Part shown: positions 1 through 5,385 of the stretch, one piece after another | Position numbering within the stretch: the stretch's first letter is position 1 | How the letters are laid out: each line of letters begins with the position of its first letter | Assembly: GCA_019239785.1 (NCBI GenBank) | Contig: JAFAZM010000096.1 | Location: forward strand, 1 to 13,691 | Origin: Sphingomonadaceae bacterium | Lineage (GTDB): Bacteria; Pseudomonadota; Alphaproteobacteria; Sphingomonadales; Sphingomonadaceae | Length of the DNA stretch: 13,691 nucleotides | Reading direction: 5' to 3' | Program-made: the position numbers and the translations under genes | The notes under the pieces: model-generated | What the model was told of the DNA's origin: nothing | Seen by the model: the letters and a program-made list of their open reading frames with translations, nothing else | The model's database searches: none

Positions 1-102
1 CTCCCTTGCGGGCGCCCGGCAGCTTTGGTGCCGGCTGACGAGTCGGCGCTCTTTGAACATCGAGGCCGGCGCCCCCACCGGCCTCCAACCCAGGGGAACC
101 CC
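1..102. other. Leader upstream of rpoA
   Basis: No coding sequence is supported here. This is probably the spacer between rpsK, which would lie to the left, and rpoA, but no S11 tail is visible. A 6-bp stem (ccggca at 16-21 with tgccgg at 29-34) is the only clear structure. An AGGGG ribosome-binding site at 92-96 serves the rpoA GTG start. Confidence 0.5.
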
Positions 103-1164
103 GTGGCTGTCAACGCAAAGAACTGGCAGGAACTGAAGAAGCCCAACAAGCTCGACATCAAGGCTGGCGCCGACGCCAAGCGCAAGGCGACCTTCGTCGC
201 CGAGCCGCTCGAGCGCGGCTTCGGCCTGACGCTCGGCAACTCGCTGCGCCGCGTTCTTCTGTCTTCGCTCCAGGGCGCCGCCGTCACCTCGATCAAGATC
301 GAGGGCGTGCTGCATGAGTTCAGCAGCCTCGCCGGCGTCCGCGAGGACGTGACCGACATCGTCCTCAACGTGAAGCAGGTCGCGCTGAAGATGGAAGGCG
401 AGGGGCCGAAGCGGCTCCAGCTCTCCGCCACCGGCCCGGCCGAGGTCACCGCCGGCCAGATCGCCACGACCGGCGACATCGAGGTGATGAACCCCGATCT
501 GGTCATCTGCCATCTCGACGAGGGCGCGACGCTCAACATGGAGCTGACCGCCGAGACCGGGAAGGGCTATGTCCCGGCCGCGTCCAACCGCCCGGCCGAT
601 GCGCCGATCGGCTTGATCCCGATCGACGCGCTCTACAGCCCGGTCCGCCAGGTCAGCTACAAGGTCGAGAACACCCGCGTCGGCCAGGAGCTCGACTATG
701 ACAAGCTGACGCTGACCGTCGACACCGACGGCACGATCAGCCCGGACGATGCGATCGCCTATGCCGCGCGGATCCTGCAGGACCAGCTCCAGCTCTTCGT
801 CCATTTCGACGAGGGCATGGCGCAGGTCCCGACCATGGCCGGCATCGCCGTGCCGTCGGCCGCCGAAACCGAGGCCGACGCCAACCAGCTCAACCGCTAC
901 CTGCTGAAGAAGGTGGACGAGCTGGAGCTCTCGGTCCGCAGCGCCAACTGCCTCAAGAACGACAACATCATCTATATCGGCGACCTGGTCCAGAAGACCG
1001 AGGCCGAGATGCTGCGCACGCCGAACTTCGGCCGCAAGTCGCTCAACGAGATCAAGGAAGTGCTTGCGAGCATGGGCCTGCGGCTCGGGATGGACATCCC
1101 CGGCTGGCCCCCGGAGAATATCGAGGAGATGGCGAAGAAGCTTGAGCAGGAATTGCTTGGCTGA
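103..1164 (+). CDS. rpoA: DNA-directed RNA polymerase subunit alpha
   Basis: This is the alpha subunit of RNA polymerase. It dimerises to start core assembly, and its C-terminal domain contacts UP elements and activators. The protein is 353 residues. The frame is open further upstream, but the GTG at 103 was chosen: it follows an AGGGG site by a few bases and gives the usual alphaproteobacterial N-terminus (VNAKNWQELKKP). The N-terminal domain has the conserved ERGFGLTLGNSLRRVLLSS stretch. The C-terminal domain, from about residue 261, has the DNA-contact motif SVRSANCLK (residues 277-285, R279 matching E. coli R265) and ends with NFGRKSLNEIKEVL and GWPPENIEEM. Length and motifs are normal. 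A strong terminator follows directly, so rpoA is not obviously co-transcribed with rplQ, which lies 2.5 kb away. Confidence 0.98.
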   Translation: MAVNAKNWQELKKPNKLDIKAGADAKRKATFVAEPLERGFGLTLGNSLRRVLLSSLQGAAVTSIKIEGVLHEFSSLAGVREDVTDIVLNVKQVALKMEGEGPKRLQLSATGPAEVTAGQIATTGDIEVMNPDLVICHLDEGATLNMELTAETGKGYVPAASNRPADAPIGLIPIDALYSPVRQVSYKVENTRVGQELDYDKLTLTVDTDGTISPDDAIAYAARILQDQLQLFVHFDEGMAQVPTMAGIAVPSAAETEADANQLNRYLLKKVDELELSVRSANCLKNDNIIYIGDLVQKTEAEMLRTPNFGRKSLNEIKEVLASMGLRLGMDIPGWPPENIEEMAKKLEQELLG

Positions 1165-1205
1165 CCCCTCATTCCGGCCAGAGAGCCGGATCTCATTTCC
1201 TCTCG

Positions 1206-1233
1206 AAGGGCCGCCGCGAGGCGGCCCTTTTTC
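1206..1233 (+). terminator. Intrinsic terminator of rpoA
   Basis: A perfect 10-bp stem (aagggccgcc at 1206-1215 with ggcggccctt at 1220-1229) has a GCGA tetraloop and runs into a TTTTT tract (1228-1232). It lies 41 bases after the rpoA stop and has the classic form of a Rho-independent terminator. It probably ends the ribosomal protein operon at rpoA. Confidence 0.9.
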
Positions 1234-1284
1234 TGTGGACAAAGGACGGTACGGAGAGCCTATGCTTCAACTTGAGGTCGGAAT

Positions 1285-1842
1285 GTGAACCTTGTCGTTC
1301 TGATGGATGCCCATCCAGGGTTGGCTGCTTGGGTTCAGGCTGTTGGAACAATTCTGGCCGTAGCCAGCGGCTTTGCGGTGATTTTCCTACAGAACCATTT
1401 GGCTCGGCGAGAGCGTGAAGCGGATCGTGATCGATTTGAAAAGTGGGCTGCGAATCTCTCTCTGCTCGTAATTCAGTCGATTGGCGAGCTATTGAGGATA
1501 ATGGTCGACGTTGAACGACGCAGAAAAAGCGGGGAGGTTTTTTCCAATACGGAATTCGGAGTTCCTTTCCTTGGCGTCGCGCGAGATCAGATATTGTCCG
1601 CGCCGCCCACACAATTCAGAAACCCAATGGCCGCTCACATGTTTATAACGCTGGCGGCGATAGTTGAGCGGGCGTTGACGGAGGCCGAGGCTGCCGCGCC
1701 AATGCTCCAACGAGGGGGCTCAATTAATCATTACATCGAGAGTGTTGGGGCCGCAGGAATAGAGGCCGGGGAACTTTGCACCCAACTCTGCGCGATGATT
1801 GGATACTTGAAACCGGATTCGTCAGCGCGGGGTTCGGTCTAG
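1285..1842 (+). CDS. Hypothetical single-helix membrane protein
   Basis: I do not recognise a named family. The 185-residue product has one hydrophobic helix near the N-terminus (about residues 11-35, starting AWVQAVGTILAVASGF). A basic/acidic stretch (LARREREADRDRFEKW) follows, then a mostly helical soluble part. This plan suggests an N-anchored protein with a cytoplasmic domain. Small proteins with a similar WxQAxGtILA helix are common and poorly characterised. The GTG at 1285 is preferred because GAGGT (1274-1278) sits 6 bases upstream; an ATG seven codons in (1303) is the alternative. Base use is clearly A+T-richer than the neighbours, with TTT, ATT, AAT and ATA codons that the surrounding genes avoid. 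This points to recent acquisition. It sits between rpoA and rplQ. Confidence 0.75.
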   Translation: MNLVVLMDAHPGLAAWVQAVGTILAVASGFAVIFLQNHLARREREADRDRFEKWAANLSLLVIQSIGELLRIMVDVERRRKSGEVFSNTEFGVPFLGVARDQILSAPPTQFRNPMAAHMFITLAAIVERALTEAEAAAPMLQRGGSINHYIESVGAAGIEAGELCTQLCAMIGYLKPDSSARGSV

Positions 1843-1887
1843 CCGAGAATTTCGTTTAGTGTTTAGAGATTGACAAGGAGTAGGGCG

Positions 1888-1923
1888 GGCCCGCCGCGGC
1901 GGGCCGCGCCCCTGCCGGGCGCG
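1888..1923. repeat. Tandem GC-rich palindromes
   Basis: An 18-base perfect palindrome (ggcccgccgcggcgggcc, 1888-1905) is followed at once by a second stem (gcgccc at 1906-1911 with gggcgc at 1917-1922). There is no T-tract, so it is not a clear intrinsic terminator. It lies in the 272-base spacer after the A+T-rich gene. A 7-bp inverted repeat (cataacg at 1965-1971 with cgttatg at 1982-1988) lies further on. I see no gene in 1843-2114. Confidence 0.6.
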
Positions 1924-2114
1924 CGCGTAGCCTAGGCCGTGGCACCCAACACTCGTTGCACATGCATAACGTCGGCGAGGGCGTTATGGTTCAGCCCGGC
2001 TGGCCTTGCCGCACGCCGAAGGGAAGGCGCGGCGCGGCGAGTCGTTAGGGCGGCGAGGGCGGGATGCGGGGGGCGCACCCGCCGTTCGCCGCGGGTGCAA
2101 CAGGGAGAAGCGAG

Positions 2115-2291
2115 ATGGCAGACGATCTCACCAAGCGGGGCCCCGCCGACGGGAACCGGGTCAATATCAGCGAGGAGTGGGAGCTGCGCCACTGGACGGC
2201 GCACTTCTGCTGCACGCAGGACGAGCTCAAGGCCGCGGTTCGCGCGGTCGGGCCGATGAAGGACGACGTGGCGCGCTATTTCCGGCGCTAG
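2115..2291 (+). CDS. DUF3606 domain small protein
   Basis: This 58-residue soluble protein matches the DUF3606 pattern: an N-terminal polar stretch, the motif RVNISEEWELRHWT (residues 15-28), and a helix ending LKAAVRAVGPMKDDVARYF. The domain is widespread in alphaproteobacteria. Its function is unknown; small size and charge have led to guesses about nucleic-acid or stress roles, but nothing here tests that. The ATG at 2115 follows GGGAGAAG (2103-2110) at good spacing. The frame is open upstream for 17 more codons, but these lack a site and family similarity. It is transcribed toward a palindromic element at 2344-2435. Confidence 0.85.
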   Translation: MADDLTKRGPADGNRVNISEEWELRHWTAHFCCTQDELKAAVRAVGPMKDDVARYFRR

Positions 2292-2343
2292 GCTGGCGAC
2301 TTCTCGCTTATCCTGTGTCGATGTTCAAAGGGCGCTGAGCACT

Positions 2344-2435
2344 CCCTCTCCCCAGGGGAGCGCTGGGGTGAGGACGGTCGCGGACTCTCGGACTCAGAGC
2401 CCCCTCACCCAACCCTCTCCCCCACGGGGAGAGGG
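2344..2435. repeat. Palindromic repeat at a convergent gene end
   Basis: The outer arms are a perfect 10-bp inverted repeat: ccctctcccc (2344-2353) and ggggagaggg (2426-2435). The right half also folds alone, with ccctctcccc (2413-2422) pairing with the same right arm across a 3-base loop. GGGGTGAGG (2365-2373) and CCTCACCC (2403-2410) add inner pairing. It belongs to the CCTCACCC/CTCTCCCC type also seen at 4375-4535 and 12026-12233. It separates two genes that converge on it and could end transcription from both sides. Confidence 0.85.
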
Positions 2436-2466
2436 CCTAGGCCGCTGATGCGGCAAAAGTTCGAGC

Positions 2467-3420
2467 TCAGCTCTGCGGCGGCGGCGCCATCGTCTTCCAC
2501 TTGCCCCAGTCGCCGCCGGGCGCGGTCTGGCGGACCTCCCAGAGGTCGCCCGCCTCGCCGACGCCGAAGAAGATCGTGCAGCCGTTGTTCTGGCCGGCGG
2601 CCGCGATCAGCACGAACGGCTCGGGCTGGGTGCCGAGGAAGACCTGCCAGGGGTCCCACTGCCCGCCGGCGGTGTCTTGGAACAGGGCCATGACCTTGCC
2701 GTTGCCGTCGAGCCCCCAGAGCTGGACGCCGCGGCTGCCGCCCTGCTGACAGGCGCAGATGTTCTTGAGCGGTTCGGTCTGGCCGCCGAGGCCGAGCGCG
2801 GTCCAGGCGCCCCAGGCGCCTCCCGGCTGAATCTGCGGCAGCGCCGCGATCTCGCCGTCCGCCTCGGCGAGCAGCATCAGCATGCCGTTGTTCTGCCCGG
2901 AAAGGGCGATCTCGCCCGCGTCGAAATCCTGGCCGCCCGAAAGGACGGCGAGGCCGGTGGTCCAGCCGCTCCAGTCGGCGCCCGGGTTCATCTGGTAGCA
3001 GGACCAGATCTGGCCCTCGTCGTCGGCCGCCATCAGCTGGATGCCGCGCGCCCCGCTCTGCTCGCCGGCGGTGATCGCCGCCCAGCCGTATTTCTGGCTG
3101 CCGATGCCGGGGCCTGCCCAGCCGCCCCAGCTGCCGCTCGCATGCTTCTGCTGCATCGTCCAGGTCATGCCGTCCAGATCCAGCATAACCAGCATCAGGC
3201 AGCCATTGTTCTGGCCGGCGCAGGCGATCTGCCCACCCGGCTGCGGCTGGCCGCCGAAGCTCGGGCCCTGCCAGACCTGCCAGTCGTCGGTGCCCGGAAA
3301 CTCCTGCGTCGTGAAGGACAGCGAGCCGTTCTCGTCGAGCGTGAACAGGCAGGCGCCATATTGGCCGCTCTGCGTTCCCGCCGCCATCGCCTGGATATTG
3401 CCGCCCGGTGGTGTGCCCAT
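2467..3420 (-). CDS. Six-repeat tryptophan-rich beta-propeller protein, lectin-like
   Basis: This 317-residue protein is built of six repeats of about 50 residues. Each ends in a W-x-x-W pair (W47/W50, W98/W101, W150/W153, W203/W206, W255/W258, W305/W308). Two repeat types alternate. Odd repeats carry a Q-[SG]-G-x-[RY]-G motif at 17-22, 121-126 and 226-231. Even repeats carry GQNNG at 69-73, 175-179 and 276-280. The protein is therefore three copies of a roughly 103-residue doublet. The pattern fits a six-bladed propeller like fucose-binding lectins of the AAL/PLL kind, so carbohydrate binding is a reasonable guess, not shown. There is no signal peptide or membrane helix. The ATG at 3420 has a GGGGGAGG-type site 6 bases upstream. 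The gene lies opposite to rpoA and rplQ, between them. Confidence 0.75.
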   Translation of the reverse strand: MGTPPGGNIQAMAAGTQSGQYGACLFTLDENGSLSFTTQEFPGTDDWQVWQGPSFGGQPQPGGQIACAGQNNGCLMLVMLDLDGMTWTMQQKHASGSWGGWAGPGIGSQKYGWAAITAGEQSGARGIQLMAADDEGQIWSCYQMNPGADWSGWTTGLAVLSGGQDFDAGEIALSGQNNGMLMLLAEADGEIAALPQIQPGGAWGAWTALGLGGQTEPLKNICACQQGGSRGVQLWGLDGNGKVMALFQDTAGGQWDPWQVFLGTQPEPFVLIAAAGQNNGCTIFFGVGEAGDLWEVRQTAPGGDWGKWKTMAPPPQS

Positions 3421-3588
3421 TTTCGTCCTCCCCCTTCAGAGGACATCACGATGCGCAATTTTCATTCCGCGGGCGAGTCGAAAAGCGAGACGGCCAAGCG
3501 GCAGGAAAGCTTGACTTTCCCGGCCGCTTCGGCTTTGGGAGCGCGGCAGGACGGGGCCGCGGCTCCGTTCTTTTGCTTTAGAGGTTTG

Positions 3589-3640
3589 GGCAGTCCCTCG
3601 TCATGACTGCCTGGCCGGCGCTACCTGAAACGGGCGCCGG
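3589..3640 (+). promoter_or_regulatory. Tandem hairpins in the rplQ leader
   Basis: Two perfect 7-bp stems lie side by side just before rplQ: ggcagtc (3589-3595) with gactgcc (3605-3611), and ccggcgc (3615-3621) with gcgccgg (3634-3640). The second ends 18 bases before the rplQ start and leaves the AAGGAAA ribosome-binding site (3648-3654) free. This is consistent with a structured leader that could control L17 synthesis. No known ribosomal-protein leader motif was recognised. Confidence 0.45.
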
Positions 3641-3658
3641 ACGAACGAAGGAAAGACA

Positions 3659-4075
3659 ATGCGCCATCGCGTCGGCGGCCGCAAGCTCGGCCGCACCTCC
3701 TCCCACCGCACCGCCATGTTCCGCAACATGGCCACCGCCCTGATCAAGCACGAGCAGATCAAGACGACTTTGCCGAAGGCGAAGGAGCTTCGCCCCTATG
3801 TCGAGAAGCTGATCACCCTGGCGAAGAAGGGCGGCCTTTCGAACCGCCGTCTCGCCCATGCCCGCCTGCTCGACGACGCGCAGCTGGTGAAGCTCTTCGA
3901 CGTGCTCGCCAAGCGCTACCAGGAGCGGGCCGGCGGCTATACCCGCGTGCTGAAGGCCGGCATCCGCGCCTCGGATGCGGCCCCGATGGGGATCATCGAG
4001 CTGGTCGACCGCGACCCGGCCGCCAAGGGCCAGGACAGCGGCCCGGTCGAAGCGGATTTCGAAGACGCCGCGTGA
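3659..4075 (+). CDS. rplQ: 50S ribosomal protein L17
   Basis: L17 is a primary component of the large ribosomal subunit, placed near the exit-tunnel region. The protein is 138 residues. It has the conserved start MRHRVGGRKLGRTSSHRTAMFRNM, with the middle TTLPKAKELRPYVEKLITLAKK and the core RxGGYTRVLK. A short acidic tail (VEADFEDAA) replaces the longer lysine-rich tails of some relatives. AAGGAAA (3648-3654) is its ribosome-binding site. The gene normally follows rpoA directly. Here it is 2.5 kb away, so it must have its own promoter in the spacer 3421-3658 or depend on read-through past the rpoA terminator. Confidence 0.98.
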   Translation: MRHRVGGRKLGRTSSHRTAMFRNMATALIKHEQIKTTLPKAKELRPYVEKLITLAKKGGLSNRRLAHARLLDDAQLVKLFDVLAKRYQERAGGYTRVLKAGIRASDAAPMGIIELVDRDPAAKGQDSGPVEADFEDAA

Positions 4076-4125
4076 ACGGGATCGGGTCGGAGCGGTGTTT
4101 CGATCCGGGTCATAAGAGCTAGAGG

Positions 4126-4150
4126 AAGGGGTCGCCGAAGGCGGCCCTTT
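4126..4150 (+). terminator. Hairpin terminator after rplQ
   Basis: An 11-bp stem with two G-U pairs (4126-4136 with 4140-4150) closes on a GAA loop and ends in TTT. The T-tract is short and interrupted (TTTCCGTTT). It lies 50 bases past the rplQ stop and only 20 bases before the next gene, so it may attenuate rather than fully stop transcription into that gene. Confidence 0.65.
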
Positions 4151-4169
4151 CCGTTTCGGGAGACGGCGA

Positions 4170-4349
4170 ATGGCGGAACGGTTCGAACGGCACCGGCAGG
4201 CCTGGACCAGCGACGAGATCCAGAAGCTGCATCTGCTTGCCGGCAAGGGCATGTCGCTGAAGGGAATCTCCAAGGCGATGACCCGTAGCGAGGAGTCGAT
4301 CAAAGACCGCGCCAAGGCGGACGGGTTGAAGATCGCGAAGCTGCGCTAG
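4170..4349 (+). CDS. Small helical protein, putative Myb/SANT-like DNA-binding
   Basis: This 59-residue basic protein starts at an ATG with GGGAGA (4158-4163) six bases upstream. The sequence has the layout of a short SANT/helix-turn-helix unit: AWTSDEIQKLHLLAGKGMSL (residues 11-30), KGISKAMTRSEESIKDRAK (31-49), then a basic end DGLKIAKLR. The W-T-x-x-E start and the later R-S-x-x-S-I-x-x-R-A run resemble small GcrA/Myb-like proteins of alphaproteobacteria. The role is unknown. It probably acts in the cytoplasm and may bind DNA. It follows rplQ behind a hairpin. Confidence 0.75.
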   Translation: MAERFERHRQAWTSDEIQKLHLLAGKGMSLKGISKAMTRSEESIKDRAKADGLKIAKLR

Positions 4350-4374
4350 GCCGACCTGGAGAAGTAGAAGAAGG

Positions 4375-4535
4375 CCCTCATCCCACCCTTCTCCCGCGAG
4401 CGGGAGAAGGGGTGCGCCGGCGCGGATCTCGCCCTTCTTCACCCTCTCCCGCTTGCGGGATGCGCAGCTGAGCCGCGCCCACGCGGCTCAGCGCCGTCCG
4501 GGGGACGGCGCGACCTGCGCGTAGCAGGGTGAGGG
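4375..4535. repeat. Multi-hairpin palindromic element at a convergent gene end
   Basis: The ends are ccctcatccc (4375-4384) and gggtgaggg (4527-4535), a near inverted repeat. Inside are four perfect stems: cccttctcccg (4386-4396) with cgggagaaggg (4401-4411); tcccgc (4447-4452) with gcggga (4455-4460); gctgagccgcg (4467-4477) with cgcggctcagc (4482-4492); and cgccgtcc (4492-4499) with ggacggcg (4503-4510). It fills the space between two convergent genes and belongs to the same type as 2344-2435. Confidence 0.85.
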
Positions 4536-4550
4536 TCTTCTTCTCTCTTC

Positions 4551-4760
4551 CTAAGCTTCCTTCTCGTGCACGAGGATGTCGCCCGGCTGGCAGTCCAGAA
4601 AGTCGCAGATCGCGTCGAGGGTCTCGAAGCGGATGCCCTTGACCCGGCCGGACTTGAGCAGCGACAAATTGGTCTCGGTGATGCCGACACGTTGGGCGAG
4701 GTCCTTCGAGCGGGCCTTGCGGAGCGCCAGCATGACGTCGAGGCGGACGATGATCGCCAT
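4551..4760 (-). CDS. Cro/C1-type (XRE) helix-turn-helix regulator
   Basis: This 69-residue protein is a single helix-turn-helix domain of the short YozG-like kind. The motif runs through RSKDLAQRVGITETNLSLLK (residues 17-36), then a helix with FETLDAICDFLDCQPGDIL. The ATG at 4760 lies 8 bases after the stop of the DUF2975 gene. The likely ribosome-binding site GAGG overlaps that stop codon (TGAGG), so translation of the two is coupled. In other bacteria the same pair occurs, for example yoaS-yozG of Bacillus. The likely role is DNA-binding repressor of its own operon, with the membrane partner influencing it; this is inferred from the pairing. A longer upstream reading frame is not used. Confidence 0.9.
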   Translation of the reverse strand: MAIIVRLDVMLALRKARSKDLAQRVGITETNLSLLKSGRVKGIRFETLDAICDFLDCQPGDILVHEKEA

Positions 4761-4768
4761 CGCCGCCC

Positions 4769-5284
4769 TCAGACGATCTGGCTGTGGTCGTCGGCGAGGC
4801 GCTGGGCCTCGTCGAGCAGCCGGGCGACGAAGAAGAGCAGGGCGCTGACCAGCAGTGCGAGCAGCTCGGTGCTGCCGAGCGCGAGCTCGAGCCGATGCTC
4901 GCCCCCCGCCTGCGCCTGCACGACGAGGCCGAACAAGGCGGGCGCGAACACCGAGACCAAAACGGCAAGCAGCAGGTAGAAGGCGAAGCCGCGCAAATCG
5001 CCGGCGGCGGCGAACGGCGTCCCCGCCTCGACGCGCGCCAGCATCCGCGTCAGCCGCAGCAGGGCGAGCCCGACGAACAGCCCGATCAGCAGCAATGAGG
5101 CCGCCGCGGCCCAGGGCGGCAGCCCCGAATCGTGGATCTGCAGCGCCGGAACCGAGTCGCGGCCGCCGGCGAGCAGCAGCCAGACCGCAAGCAGCAGCAC
5201 CAGCTCGAACAGGGCGATCGCGGCGAGCGCGGCGTAGCGCAGGCGACGGGCGGAAGCGCGCAGGGGGAGGAGAAGTTCGCTCAT
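4769..5284 (-). CDS. DUF2975 family integral membrane protein
   Basis: This 171-residue protein has four predicted membrane helices at about residues 17-40, 57-80, 100-124 and 138-160. The short loop ARVEAGTPFAAAGDLRGF between helices 2 and 3 fits the DUF2975 family, whose function is unknown. The ATG at 5284 was chosen because the protein then starts with a short basic segment before helix 1; the upstream extension has no such logic and crosses the likely operator. It is the first gene of a two-gene operon with the regulator that follows 8 bases later. Members are usually found beside such regulators, which suggests the membrane protein senses or sequesters. Confidence 0.85.
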   Translation of the reverse strand: MSELLLPLRASARRLRYAALAAIALFELVLLLAVWLLLAGGRDSVPALQIHDSGLPPWAAAASLLLIGLFVGLALLRLTRMLARVEAGTPFAAAGDLRGFAFYLLLAVLVSVFAPALFGLVVQAQAGGEHRLELALGSTELLALLVSALLFFVARLLDEAQRLADDHSQIV

Positions 5285-5304
5285 TGCTTGACAGCCATTT
5301 CTTA

Positions 5305-5336
5305 TCGTAATACGAAAAGAGATATTCGCTAAACGA
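5305..5336 (-). promoter_or_regulatory. Likely tandem operator and promoter of the DUF2975/regulator operon
   Basis: Two 11-base sites match in pattern TCG-NNNN-ACGA: TCGTAATACGA (5305-5315, a perfect odd-centred palindrome) and TCGCTAAACGA (5326-5336). Their starts are 21 bases apart, two helical turns, so bound proteins would sit on the same face. On the minus strand TATTAC (-10-like) overlaps the first site, and TTTAGC (-35-like) overlaps the second with a short 15-base spacer. The region is distinctly A+T-rich. Binding by the 69-residue regulator is inferred. Confidence 0.5.
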
Positions 5337-5385
5337 TGTACATGCCTTGCCTGCCCGCGGCAAGCCCCAATCCGAGGAGCCACTC

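Noticed and set aside
1870..1898. TTGACA as a -35 box before the DUF3606 gene
   Set aside because: The expected -10 position is pure G+C, with no TATAAT-like sequence.
1939..2338. Overlapping open frames around the DUF3606 gene
   Set aside because: Arginine-rich frames with no ribosome-binding site or family pattern; the third frame holds the recognisable DUF3606 protein.
3511..3539. TTGACT as a -35 box for rplQ with TTTGGG 17 bases on
   Set aside because: The -10 match is poor, so the promoter position is left open.
2677..3606. A 309-codon open frame opposite the propeller gene
   Set aside because: The minus-strand protein has a regular six-repeat structure and a good ribosome-binding site; the plus-strand frame is low-complexity and has neither.
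4551..4760. A toxin-antitoxin pair reading of the regulator and DUF2975 gene
   Set aside because: DUF2975/regulator pairs are widespread without toxin evidence, and the four-helix protein does not resemble a known small toxin.
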